Of a DNA stretch of 64,000 nt, positions 8,857 to 17,100 are shown one piece after another. The DNA lies in contig DATHET010000334.1 of NCBI GenBank assembly GCA_035490315.1, forward strand, positions 1-64,000, in the 5' to 3' direction. Each line of letters opens with the position of its first letter. The first letter of the stretch is position 1. Made by a program: the position numbers and the translations under genes. The DNA comes from JADJQU01 sp035490315. GTDB lineage: Bacteria > Planctomycetota > UBA1135 > GCA-002686595. Below the pieces are notes generated by a model. It had not been told where the DNA came from. It searched no databases and worked only from the letters and a program-made list of their open reading frames with translations.

Positions 8857-10311
8857 TCACTTGCGCGGCGCGAAGGCGCGCCGCCACAGGTTGGTCTCGA
8901 ACAAGCCTTCGGGATCCAACTCGTTTTTCAGCGCGCGGAACGCGGCGAGATTCTGGGCCGGGAAGAAACGCTCCGGATCTCCCGCGCCGAGCACCAGGTC
9001 CTTGGCGAAGTAGAAACGCCCGCCGGCCGCGAGCACGACCTCGGTCAGCTCCGCGCAGTGCCGCCACAGGCGCTCGCGGTTCGCTGGCGTGACCTTGAAG
9101 TCCATCGCGAAGCTCCAGCCGTCGACGGCGTGGGTCAGCCAGAAGGGATCGGGGCGGTGGCGCTTGAACACGCCGAGGTAGGGCACGAGCCCGGCGCGCT
9201 GGCAGCGCGTGAGCAGCTCGCGGAAGACCGCCGGCGCGGTCTCCTTGGGCACGAAAGTCTGGTACTGGATCAGACCGCGCCGCAATCGCTCGCGACCGTA
9301 GGCCCACTTCCAGTTCGGCACGTAGTCGAGCAGGAAGGCGAAGCCCGCGTGGGATTGCAGATGCGGTTCGCCGTGGGCTTCGAGCCGGCCCGCGTTGTAC
9401 TTGGCCAGGTTGATCAGCCGCACGCCCGCGTCGTGGCCGAACCAGCGCAGGATGCGCCACACCTCGGCCTTGGGGAAAAGCCCCATGATGTTCGCTGGCA
9501 ATTCCTGGTGCTCGAGGGCCAGGCTGCGCGCCGGATCCGGATCCTCGCCCTCGTGCAGATAGTTCGCGTGGTGGATCAGCCCGCGGCCCTGGGCATCGCC
9601 GCCGGGAAAGCAATCGATCCAGCCGACGAGGTAATCGGCGCTGGCGCGATTCGCCTCCATGTACTCGATCATCTCGCCGAGATTGCGCGTGGAGATCGCG
9701 CGCACGGAGACGTTGCCGCTGTGCACGCGCTTGGTTTCCAGTTGGATGCGCGTGAACACGCCGAGCATCCCCAGGCCGCCGATCGCCGCATGGAACAGCT
9801 GCGAATTCTGGGTCCTGCTGCAGCGGCGCAGCTCGCCGTTCGCCAGCAGGATGTCGAACTCGAGGATCGCGTCGCCGAAAGTTCCGACGGCGAAATTGTT
9901 CTTGCCATGGATGTTCATTGCCGCCGCGCCGCCGACGGTCGGGAACATCGTGCCCGAGACCACGCGCGGCCAGAATCCGCGCGGCAGGCTGTGCTTCCAC
10001 AATTGCTCGATGGTCACGCCGGCTTCGAGGTCGGCGACGCCGCTCGTCGAATCGAAGCCCCGGATCCGGTTCATGCGCGAGCAGTCCAGCGTGTGGCCGC
10101 GCTCGTTGACGCTCGCGTCGCCATACGAATTGCCGCCGCCGCGCAGGCCGAGCGTGCGTCCATCGCGGCGCGCGACTTCGAAGCACTGCGCCAGTTCCTC
10201 GACCGAGCGCGGCCGCAGCACGCGGGCGTGGGCACCGACCGTCATGCCCCAGCCCTCGACGAACTCGAAGGCCCGCTCTGGGCCCGCTGCTTTCGCCCGC
10301 GCCCGTTTCAT
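8857..10311 (-). CDS. FAD-linked oxidase resembling DprE1 (decaprenylphosphoryl-ribose 2-oxidase)
   Basis: A 484-residue flavoprotein of the vanillyl-alcohol-oxidase/PCMH fold. The FAD-binding domain covers about residues 25-205, with LRGGGNSYGDASVNERG, VTIEQLW, GTMFPTVGGAAAMNIHGKN and AAIGGLGMLGVFTRI. From memory these match the mycobacterial DprE1 blocks (SYGD, [29 protein letters not shown]) closely. The C-terminal half carries a cap domain. In mycobacteria DprE1 oxidises polyprenylphosphoryl-ribose to the 2-keto intermediate, which DprE2 reduces to the arabinose form. The gene overlaps the SDR gene by one base (TGATG), so the two are translationally coupled. Sugar-alcohol oxidases of the same family are the main alternative, but the partner SDR makes the epimerase reading more likely. 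Confidence 0.8.
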   Translation of the reverse strand: MKRARAKAAGPERAFEFVEGWGMTVGAHARVLRPRSVEELAQCFEVARRDGRTLGLRGGGNSYGDASVNERGHTLDCSRMNRIRGFDSTSGVADLEAGVTIEQLWKHSLPRGFWPRVVSGTMFPTVGGAAAMNIHGKNNFAVGTFGDAILEFDILLANGELRRCSRTQNSQLFHAAIGGLGMLGVFTRIQLETKRVHSGNVSVRAISTRNLGEMIEYMEANRASADYLVGWIDCFPGGDAQGRGLIHHANYLHEGEDPDPARSLALEHQELPANIMGLFPKAEVWRILRWFGHDAGVRLINLAKYNAGRLEAHGEPHLQSHAGFAFLLDYVPNWKWAYGRERLRRGLIQYQTFVPKETAPAVFRELLTRCQRAGLVPYLGVFKRHRPDPFWLTHAVDGWSFAMDFKVTPANRERLWRHCAELTEVVLAAGGRFYFAKDLVLGAGDPERFFPAQNLAAFRALKNELDPEGLFETNLWRRAFAPRK

Positions 10312-11114
10312 CAGAAGTTGAGCTTGCGGAACAGGAAAGACGGCACCGACTTGAGCGCCATGCCGACCAGCTTCCAGCGCCAGGGCACGTAGCGCACGTT
10401 CGCGCCCGAGCGCGCCGCGGACAGGATGCGCTTCGCGGCTTCGTCGGCGCTGATCAGCCAGAAGACTTTCATGCCCTGGGTCATCACCGTGTCGATGTAG
10501 CCGGGCTTGATCGTGCACACGTGCACGCCGGATTCGGAGAGCCGGTTGCGCAGAGCCTCGAGGTAGTGGTCCATCGCGGCCTTGGTCGCGCCGTACATCG
10601 GGTTGGGCTTGCGGCCGCGGTCGCCGGCGATCGACGAGATCCCGATCAGGATCCCGGAGCGCTGGCTCTTGAACAGTCCGGCCAGGGCGTTGCACCAGGC
10701 GACGCAGCCGCCGAAGTTGATCGCGAGCATGTCGAGGTCGAGATTCGTGTCGTAGGTCTGCTTGTCGATCTTCGGCATCACGCCGGCGGCGTACACCGCG
10801 AGATCGACGCGCCCCAGCTCGCGCGCGATGGTTTCCAGGAGCTCGGGGACGAGCTCGGTGTCGCGCGTGTCGTGCACGTGGACGAAGACCCGGCCCTTGG
10901 CGCCCTTGGCAGCGCAGTCGCGAGCAAGAGCCTCGAGCTCCTCGCCGCGCCGCGCCAGGGCAGCGACGTTCGCCCCCTCCTGGGCCAGGCGGCGGACCAG
11001 GGCGGCGCCGATGCCGGAGCTCGCGCCGATGACGATGGCCCCCTGGGGCGATCCGGCTCGGGCGGATTCGGGGGCGGAGGTCTGGGAGATCGGGGAAGCC
11101 GTGGAACTTGCCAT
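10311..11114 (-). CDS. SDR-family oxidoreductase resembling DprE2
   Basis: A 267-residue short-chain dehydrogenase from the ATG at 11114; a start at 11153 would add 13 residues. The Rossmann motif is VIGASSGIGAALVRRLA, the catalytic serine lies in GISSIAG, and YGATK supplies the Tyr-x3-Lys pair. The C-terminal tail (VPWRWKLVGMALKSVPSFLFRKL) resembles the end of mycobacterial DprE2, which also ends with a FRKL-type hydrophobic tail; this recollection is the main evidence beyond the neighbour. The expected role is NADH-dependent reduction of a 2-keto polyprenylphosphoryl-sugar to the arabino epimer at the membrane. It is the first gene of the two-gene minus-strand unit. Confidence 0.78.
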   Translation of the reverse strand: MASSTASPISQTSAPESARAGSPQGAIVIGASSGIGAALVRRLAQEGANVAALARRGEELEALARDCAAKGAKGRVFVHVHDTRDTELVPELLETIARELGRVDLAVYAAGVMPKIDKQTYDTNLDLDMLAINFGGCVAWCNALAGLFKSQRSGILIGISSIAGDRGRKPNPMYGATKAAMDHYLEALRNRLSESGVHVCTIKPGYIDTVMTQGMKVFWLISADEAAKRILSAARSGANVRYVPWRWKLVGMALKSVPSFLFRKLNF

Positions 11115-11269
11115 GTGAAGCCCATTCCATCGGTTGACGGCCGCAAAATCCAAAGCCGCGTCGATTCCCGCTCGCGCGCGGCGCCTCGGACCGCTCGAGC
11201 AGGCGATTTTCCGCGAGCGCGACCAGACGCTGTTGACGCGCGGGGGATTTTGGTCTGATCGCGAGCCGC

Positions 11270-14200
11270 ATGCCGCTCCCCCGTCGCTCCCCTCTCGAAA
11301 TGACTCGATCGGTCCGCTCCGAAAGGGCTGCGACCCAGGCCTGTGACCGCGGCGGCGTGCTGGTGGTGATGCTGATCGTCGCCGCCGCCCTGGCCCTGGT
11401 CGCGCTGCTGTGGATCGTGAGCCAGCGTCCGAAGACTTCCGAGTCGGAGCAGAGCGGGGGCAATCCCGCCGCCGACCAGCTCGCGCGCGAAAAAACGGCG
11501 GCCTGGTTCGCGAAAAGCGCCGCGAACGATACGGCGGGAGCTCTCGACGAGGCCGAGAAGGCCCTCGCGCCGCTGCTCGCGCGCAAAACTCCCGCGATCG
11601 AGGATCTGATCTCGGGCGCGATCCTCGCGCGCACGCGCTACCACGATCGGGTCCAGGACCACGACGCGGAAGCTCGCAAGCTGCTCGCGCGCGTGCTCGA
11701 GCGCGAGCCCGACAATGCGCGGGCCCATTACATGCTGGGCTACCTCGAGCGGCTCGAGGGCAAGTTCGCCCTGGCCGAGGAACACCTGCGCGCCGTGCTC
11801 AAGAGCCAGCCCGACGACCTGCCGACGAAGCTCGCCCTGGCTCAGGTGATCGAGGAGAAGACTCCGAAGGAAGCCGATGCCCTGTACCGCTCCGTGATCG
11901 GCCGCGGCGTCGACAACGCGGGCAGCTGGTACGTGACCGCCGTGTTCCGCCTGGCCGGCCTGATGCGCGACCTCGGTCGCGACGACGAATCGGAGCGATT
12001 CCTAGGCGAGTTCCAGACCCTGCTCGACCGCGGGCTCAACGCGCCCAAGCAGATCGACGAGGAGCGCGGCAATCTGGGCAACCTCGGCGCGCCGCCGCCG
12101 CTGCCGATCGACGTCGCGGTGGTGGTCAGCGTGCCGGCGCTCGGTTTCCAGGAGACGATCCTGCCCGAGCTCGCGGGCTTCGAGCGCCTGCGGGCCTGCG
12201 ACCTAGACGGCGACGAAATCATGGACCTCGTCGGCTTCGGAGCGCGCGGCATCACGGCCGCTGTCCATGGACGCGACGGAACCTGGCGCGCCCAGGTGCT
12301 CGTCACCGGCCAGGTCGACTGGCTGATCACCGCCGACCTCACGCCGCTGAGCGCGAAGGCCGCTGGAGAGCCGCCGAGCCTGCAGGACGTGATCGCTTCG
12401 CGCGGGAAGGACCTGGTCTGGCTGCGCGCGTCGCGCGACGAGCGCGGCCAGGTGAGCTGGAAACAGGAGGCGAAGCCGATTTTCAGCCTGTCCTCGCAGC
12501 CGCGCGACGGCCTCGCCTTCGATTTCGACCACGAAGGCGATCTCGACCTCGCGGTGGTCGGCGATTTCGGCCTGCGCATCCTGCGCAACGACGGCGCGCG
12601 CTCGGATCTGCCCGGCGCCGCGTTCACCGACGTCACGCAGCAGAGCGGCGCGCCGCTCTCGCGTCCCTTCGCCTGGATCATCAGCGAGGATTTCGACACC
12701 GACCAGGATGTCGACCTTTTGTGCGGCGGACCGCGCGACGTGCTGATGCTCTCGAATCTGCGCGGCGGAAAACTCGCGTCCGTCACCGACGAGCGGCTCA
12801 AGAATTTCGCGGTGACGCCGATCCGTCCCCTGTGCGCGGACCTCGACGCCGACGGGCGGCCCGATCTGTGGGGAGCGGGGCCTTACTCGCTGCTCTACCT
12901 CAATCAAGCCTCGACGATGTTCCGCCCCGAGCAGTCGCGCGGCCTGGTGCGCGCGCCGGAGTCGCTGCTCGCGCCGGCCGTCGCGGCCGAACCCTGGGCC
13001 GGCAAGCCGCCGCGCGAGCTGCTTCCCGCCGATTTCGACGGCGACGGATTGCTCGACGCGGCCTGGCTCAATGTCGATGCGCCGGACCAGCAGGTGCTCT
13101 CGGCGCAGCTCGCGATCGGACGCCTCGGTCAACAGGGCTTCGATCTCGTGCTGTCGAAAACCAAAAGTTCGAGCCAGCCCGCGATCGCGGACCTTGACGG
13201 CGACGCCGTTCCCGAAGTCCTGGTCACCTCGGCCGAGGGACTGCTGGTGTCGCGCCTCACGGTGCCCGAGCACTCGAGCCTGCGGCTGTCCCTGCGCGGC
13301 AAGAAGGACAACCGCCGCGGAGTCGGCGCCGTCGTCGAGAGTCGCGCGGGAGGAAATTACCAGCGGACCTACTGGCGCGGAGAGCCGACCGCGCTCGGCC
13401 TCGGTGCCGCGACGAGCGTCGACTGGCTGCGCGTCACCTGGCCGAACGGCGTGATCCAGTACGACCTCCAACCGGAGCCCGGCTCGCGCACGATCACGCA
13501 GCGCGAAGGCCTGGAGGGTTCCTGCCCCTTCCTCTACGCCTGGGACGGGAGCAAATACGATTTCGTCAGCGACGTGCTCGGCATCACGCCGCTGGGACTG
13601 CCGATGGAACCGGACATGCTCGTGCCTCCCGATCACGACGAATTCGTCCTGATCCGCGGCGAGCAGCTCGCGGCCAAGGACGGCAGGTACGAGGTGCAGC
13701 TCACCGAGGAATTGCGCGAGGTCACGTACCTGGACCGGCTGCGGCTGGACGTGGTCGACCATCCCGAGGGCACGGAGATCTTCCCCAACGAGCTGTTCTG
13801 CTTTCCGCCCTTCCCTTTGCCCCACGTGCACACGCTGCGCGCGCCACTCTCGCCGGTTCGCGCGGTCACGAGCGACGGCCGCGACTGCACCCAGGCCCTG
13901 GCGCGCATCGACAACGAGTACACCGGTCCGACCAGCTTCGCTCCGTCACAGTTTCTGGGACTGTGCCCGCCGCACTGGGTCGAGCTCGAATTCGATGCTG
14001 CGCAGCTCGCCTCCGCGAACAAGCTGCGCCTGTTCCTGACCGGCTGGTTCTATTGGACCGACGCCAGCGTCAACATGTCCAGCGCGCGCGATCCGAGCTT
14101 CGAGTTCATCCCGCCGATCTTCCAGGTCCCCGACGGACAGGGCGGCTGGAAGGACGCCGGCCCGCCGGTCGGATTCCCCGCGGGCAAGACCAAGACGATG

Positions 14201-14797
14201 GTCGTCGACGTCAGCGATCTCTTGCCGCGCGCCGATCCGCGTTTGCGCATCTTCACTTCGCTGCGCCTGTACTGGGACGCGGTCCGACTCGCCGTCGACG
14301 ACGACGACGCCGAGCTGCACGTCACGCCGATCGAGCCGGCTTCGGCGGAGCTGTGGCGGCGCGGATTCAGCGAGCTGATCCAGGACGAGCGGCCCGAGCA
14401 GCCCGCGCGCTTCCAGTGGAACCGCCTCGCGCCGCGGCCGCGCTGGAATCCCCATCCCGGCTTCTACACGAAGTACGGCGAGACCCTGCCGCTGATCAGC
14501 GCGATCGACGACCAGTTCGTGGTCATGGGCAGCGGCGATGCACTGCACGTCGAGTTCGATGCGAGCCTCGCGCCGCCCCTGCCCGCCGGCTGGCGGCGCG
14601 ACTTCCTGTTGTTCCTCGACGGCTGGGCCAAGGATCGCGACCCCAACACGGTCTCGGCCCTGCACGTCGAGCCCCTGCCCTTCCACGGCATGACCGGCTA
14701 CCCCTACGGCAAGGACGAGGAATTCCCGCGCACGCCAGAAACCAAAGCCTGGAAGCGCCAGTGGCAGACGCGCATGCCAGAGCCGTGGATCCGCTGA
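11270..14797 (+). CDS. Large membrane-anchored TPR / FG-GAP / ASPIC-UnbV repeat protein
   Basis: A 1175-residue protein with one N-terminal hydrophobic helix (about 30-50, GVLVVMLIVAAALALVALLW) preceded by Arg-rich residues, placing the rest outside the cytoplasm. Residues about 130-225 contain TPR-like units (NARAHYMLGYLERLEGKFALAEEHL). Residues about 300-680 hold FG-GAP/VCBS-type propeller blades with Asp-rich calcium-loop motifs such as DLDGDEIMD, DFDHEGDLDLAV, DFDTDQDVDLL, DLDADGRPDLW, DFDGDGLLDAA and DLDGDAVPEVL. A UnbV/ASPIC-like segment follows (VDWLRVTWPNGVIQYDLQP). The last 400 residues have no domain I can name. Planctomycetes and related bacteria carry many such extracellular or periplasmic propeller proteins. 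Function is unknown; binding to other proteins or glycans is plausible. An alternative ATG is at 11300. Its stop codon forms the outer end of the inverted repeat at 14795-14900. Confidence 0.8.
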   Translation: MPLPRRSPLEMTRSVRSERAATQACDRGGVLVVMLIVAAALALVALLWIVSQRPKTSESEQSGGNPAADQLAREKTAAWFAKSAANDTAGALDEAEKALAPLLARKTPAIEDLISGAILARTRYHDRVQDHDAEARKLLARVLEREPDNARAHYMLGYLERLEGKFALAEEHLRAVLKSQPDDLPTKLALAQVIEEKTPKEADALYRSVIGRGVDNAGSWYVTAVFRLAGLMRDLGRDDESERFLGEFQTLLDRGLNAPKQIDEERGNLGNLGAPPPLPIDVAVVVSVPALGFQETILPELAGFERLRACDLDGDEIMDLVGFGARGITAAVHGRDGTWRAQVLVTGQVDWLITADLTPLSAKAAGEPPSLQDVIASRGKDLVWLRASRDERGQVSWKQEAKPIFSLSSQPRDGLAFDFDHEGDLDLAVVGDFGLRILRNDGARSDLPGAAFTDVTQQSGAPLSRPFAWIISEDFDTDQDVDLLCGGPRDVLMLSNLRGGKLASVTDERLKNFAVTPIRPLCADLDADGRPDLWGAGPYSLLYLNQASTMFRPEQSRGLVRAPESLLAPAVAAEPWAGKPPRELLPADFDGDGLLDAAWLNVDAPDQQVLSAQLAIGRLGQQGFDLVLSKTKSSSQPAIADLDGDAVPEVLVTSAEGLLVSRLTVPEHSSLRLSLRGKKDNRRGVGAVVESRAGGNYQRTYWRGEPTALGLGAATSVDWLRVTWPNGVIQYDLQPEPGSRTITQREGLEGSCPFLYAWDGSKYDFVSDVLGITPLGLPMEPDMLVPPDHDEFVLIRGEQLAAKDGRYEVQLTEELREVTYLDRLRLDVVDHPEGTEIFPNELFCFPPFPLPHVHTLRAPLSPVRAVTSDGRDCTQALARIDNEYTGPTSFAPSQFLGLCPPHWVELEFDAAQLASANKLRLFLTGWFYWTDASVNMSSARDPSFEFIPPIFQVPDGQGGWKDAGPPVGFPAGKTKTMVVDVSDLLPRADPRLRIFTSLRLYWDAVRLAVDDDDAELHVTPIEPASAELWRRGFSELIQDERPEQPARFQWNRLAPRPRWNPHPGFYTKYGETLPLISAIDDQFVVMGSGDALHVEFDASLAPPLPAGWRRDFLLFLDGWAKDRDPNTVSALHVEPLPFHGMTGYPYGKDEEFPRTPETKAWKRQWQTRMPEPWIR

Positions 14798-14900
14798 CGG
14801 TACCCGGTATTCTACCGCCATTAATTACATTCCCCCGATGCTGGCGAATGCCGGCATCGGGGGAATGTAATTAATGGCGGTAGAATACCGGGTACCGTCA
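14795..14900. repeat. 106-bp near-perfect inverted repeat spanning two convergent stop codons
   Basis: The first 47 bases, beginning TGACGGTACCCGGTATTC, are repeated in perfect inverse at the other end (closing GAATACCGGGTACCGTCA). Four further pairs including one T-G surround a GAAT loop, giving a potential 51-bp stem. The outermost TGA triplets are the stop codons of the two convergent flanking genes. There is no T-run, so a simple intrinsic terminator is unlikely. The outer 14 bases, without the stop codons, recur in a second inverted repeat at 19191-19289. A non-autonomous palindromic element (REP- or MITE-like) is my preferred reading. Confidence 0.9.
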
Positions 14901-16634
14901 GTCGAGCCTGCGCGCGCTCGAATCGCTCGCTTCGCCAGCGTCCGTGGCGAATGAGAGGCCGCGGACGGAGCCGTCGGCGCGCAGCATCAGGGCCAGGCGT
15001 CGAACGCTGAGGCTCGCGGGGTCGTAGGTGACCAGGCCGCTGTCCTTCGCGGGCCACAGGCGTCCGCTCGAGAAGATTGCCGGCCCTGGATGGAACTCGG
15101 TGAGGACGCGGCCGTTCCAGACGAACCAGACGATCTCGGCTCCGCGCTCGAAGTCGATTTTCACGGCGACGGTTTCCTCGCGAGCCACGCAGGCCAGCAA
15201 CTTGGGAGGCGACGACGCGCCCAGGCGTTGCTCGAGCTTGCGCCACCAGGTGCCCATCTCGCTGTCGACTTCCACCGCCGTGCGCCCGAGCAGCGCGGCC
15301 GCCGCCGGGAAGTCGCGGCCGCGCAGGTTCTCGCACAGGGCGACGGACCGCGCGCCGAACTCGTTTTCCCAGGCCTTCGATTCCGCGGTCGGCGGTGCGA
15401 GGGCATCGACGGCGCCCTGGTTCTCCGCGGCGAGCGACATGCGCCCGCGCTCGAAGAACACGCGCAGGCGTCCCCCGCCGGGCAACTCGTAGGCGCCCGC
15501 CGCCGCCGCGGCGAGCTTGGGATCCAGCGCGCCGACTTCGGGCGGCAGGGCCAGGGTGCGGCCGTTGATCAGGGCATCGACGTGCTTGACCGCCGCCGGC
15601 ATCGCTTCGTTCAAGAGCAGGGTCCAGCTCAGCGGATCGTCGAGGCCGCGGCGCACCTCGATCTGGAAACCGGCCAGGTCGGAAGATCGCTGGGCGACGC
15701 GCCGATCCGCGTCGCTGCGCTGGATGAACAGGCCGCAGGCGGAATTTCCGAGCATCGGCTCGTGCAGCAGCTCCACGGCGCGCGCCGAGAGCAGGCCCTC
15801 GCCGACCAGCGCCCGTTCCCAGCGGTAGAGATCGCCGACGCTGGAGACCATCGCGCCCGCGCCGCGCAGCGGCCAGGAGGGCTGCCAGCTCGCGGGACTG
15901 CCCTGGTCGTTGTCGTCGACATAGGCGTGGGCGAGCGGCGCGCTGGCCGCGCGCGCATCGCCGATGAACAAGCTCGTGCGCATGTCCGAGGGCTCGAAGA
16001 TCTTCGTGCGCACGAATTCCTCGAAGGGCAGGGCCCCGAGCTTCTCGACCACCGCGCAGAGCAGCGCGTAGCCCGCGCTCGATGGGTTGCAGCGCGTGCC
16101 CGGCACGGATTCGAGCGGAGCGCCGAGGATCCGCGCGAGAGCCTCTTCCTTGGATTCCACCGCGCCGAAAGGCAGGCCGACGTCCGCGGGCAGACCGGAT
16201 TCGTGGTGCAGGAGCTGGCGCAGGGTGATCGCCTGCTTGTCGGAGGGCACGCCCTCGAGGTGCGCGCCCAAGGCGTCGTCGATCGAGAGCCGGCCCTGAT
16301 CGGCGAGCAAGAGCACCGCGACGGCCGTGAACTGCTGCGAAGCGCCGGCGAGGGGAAACTGGGTCAGCGCCGAATTGGGCAGGCCGTGCGCGCGGTCGGC
16401 CATGCCGTAACCCGTGGCCAGGACCACGCGCCCGGAGCGCGCGACCAGCACGGCGCCGGAGAATCCCCACGGCACCAGGCGCTGCAGGTGCTCGTCCAGA
16501 CGCTGGCCGAGATCGGTCTGGGCCGCAGCGCATGGCGCGGCCAGGGCGATCGCGGTCGCCAGCGCAACGCCGGACAGACTCTTGGCGAGGGAGGCCACGA
16601 GAGGTTTGTAGCCCGCGGAAGCGGATCGGAGCAA
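14898..16634 (-). CDS. Exported beta-lactamase/PBP-fold protein lacking catalytic residues
   Basis: A 578-residue protein with a Sec signal peptide (hydrophobic core about 16-34, cleavage near AAAQT). Residues about 40-370 align by eye with the serine beta-lactamase-like family: VPWGFSGAVLVARSGRVV, the TLRQLLHHESGLP block and SAGYALLCAVVEKL. In active members the nucleophile motif is S-x-x-K before QFTA. Here the segment is LAGASQQFTA, so the serine position is G97 and the lysine position is Q100. The Tyr-x-Asn motif before AGYALL is P184-S-S186. All three catalytic elements are thus replaced, and a pseudoenzyme with a binding role seems likely. The C-terminal 200 residues resemble the extra beta domain of esterase-type relatives. 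The stop codon lies in the long inverted repeat. Confidence 0.8.
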   Translation of the reverse strand: MLRSASAGYKPLVASLAKSLSGVALATAIALAAPCAAAQTDLGQRLDEHLQRLVPWGFSGAVLVARSGRVVLATGYGMADRAHGLPNSALTQFPLAGASQQFTAVAVLLLADQGRLSIDDALGAHLEGVPSDKQAITLRQLLHHESGLPADVGLPFGAVESKEEALARILGAPLESVPGTRCNPSSAGYALLCAVVEKLGALPFEEFVRTKIFEPSDMRTSLFIGDARAASAPLAHAYVDDNDQGSPASWQPSWPLRGAGAMVSSVGDLYRWERALVGEGLLSARAVELLHEPMLGNSACGLFIQRSDADRRVAQRSSDLAGFQIEVRRGLDDPLSWTLLLNEAMPAAVKHVDALINGRTLALPPEVGALDPKLAAAAAGAYELPGGGRLRVFFERGRMSLAAENQGAVDALAPPTAESKAWENEFGARSVALCENLRGRDFPAAAALLGRTAVEVDSEMGTWWRKLEQRLGASSPPKLLACVAREETVAVKIDFERGAEIVWFVWNGRVLTEFHPGPAIFSSGRLWPAKDSGLVTYDPASLSVRRLALMLRADGSVRGLSFATDAGEASDSSARRLD

Positions 16635-16656
16635 ATGCTCCGCCGCCAGAGCGCCG

Positions 16657-17100
16657 TCAGAGGCCTTCGAGCGCGGCGACAGCGGTGCGGAATCGTTCTG
16701 GCATCGCGCGACTGGCTCCGCTCGCCGGATCGTAGAGCACCAGCGTGGCCCGCGCCTCGGCCCAGGTCTCGAGCTCGGGCCAGCTGCGCACGCGGTAGGC
16801 CTGCTCCAGCGAGGAATTGCCCAGGCGCAGCGTGCGCAGCTCGATCTCGACCTCGGCCCCGCCGCGGCCTGGCTTCAAGAAGCGGATCTGAGTCTGCGCG
16901 AGCAGGAAGGGAAACTGATTGTTGTCCAAGAGGTCGAGCGCCTTGAAATACGCGTAGCGCGACTCCTCGAGCAGCGTCATGTAGACGGCGTTGTTCAACA
17001 CGCCCTGGTTGTCCTCATCCGACCAGCGCGTGTGCGCGCGCACGCGGAAGCGCATCTGTGCGCTCGGCGGGACCTCGGGATGGCTCTGGGCGTGATTCAT
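16657..17100 (-). CDS. Hotdog-fold acyl-CoA thioesterase (4-hydroxybenzoyl-CoA thioesterase type)
   Basis: A 147-residue single hotdog domain. The family signature is RVRAHTRWSDEDNQGVLNNAVYMTLLEESR. In the YbgC/4HBT class the D-x-x-G-x-x-N-x-x-Y pattern supplies the active-site aspartate, here in W-S-D-E-D-N-Q-G-V-L-N-N. The substrate is probably a short or medium acyl-CoA; it cannot be refined from the sequence. Its ATG overlaps the stop of the upstream transporter gene by four bases (ATGA), so the two are translationally coupled. It ends 22 bases before the start of the beta-lactamase-fold gene, so all three may form one transcript. Confidence 0.82.
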   Translation of the reverse strand: MNHAQSHPEVPPSAQMRFRVRAHTRWSDEDNQGVLNNAVYMTLLEESRYAYFKALDLLDNNQFPFLLAQTQIRFLKPGRGGAEVEIELRTLRLGNSSLEQAYRVRSWPELETWAEARATLVLYDPASGASRAMPERFRTAVAALEGL

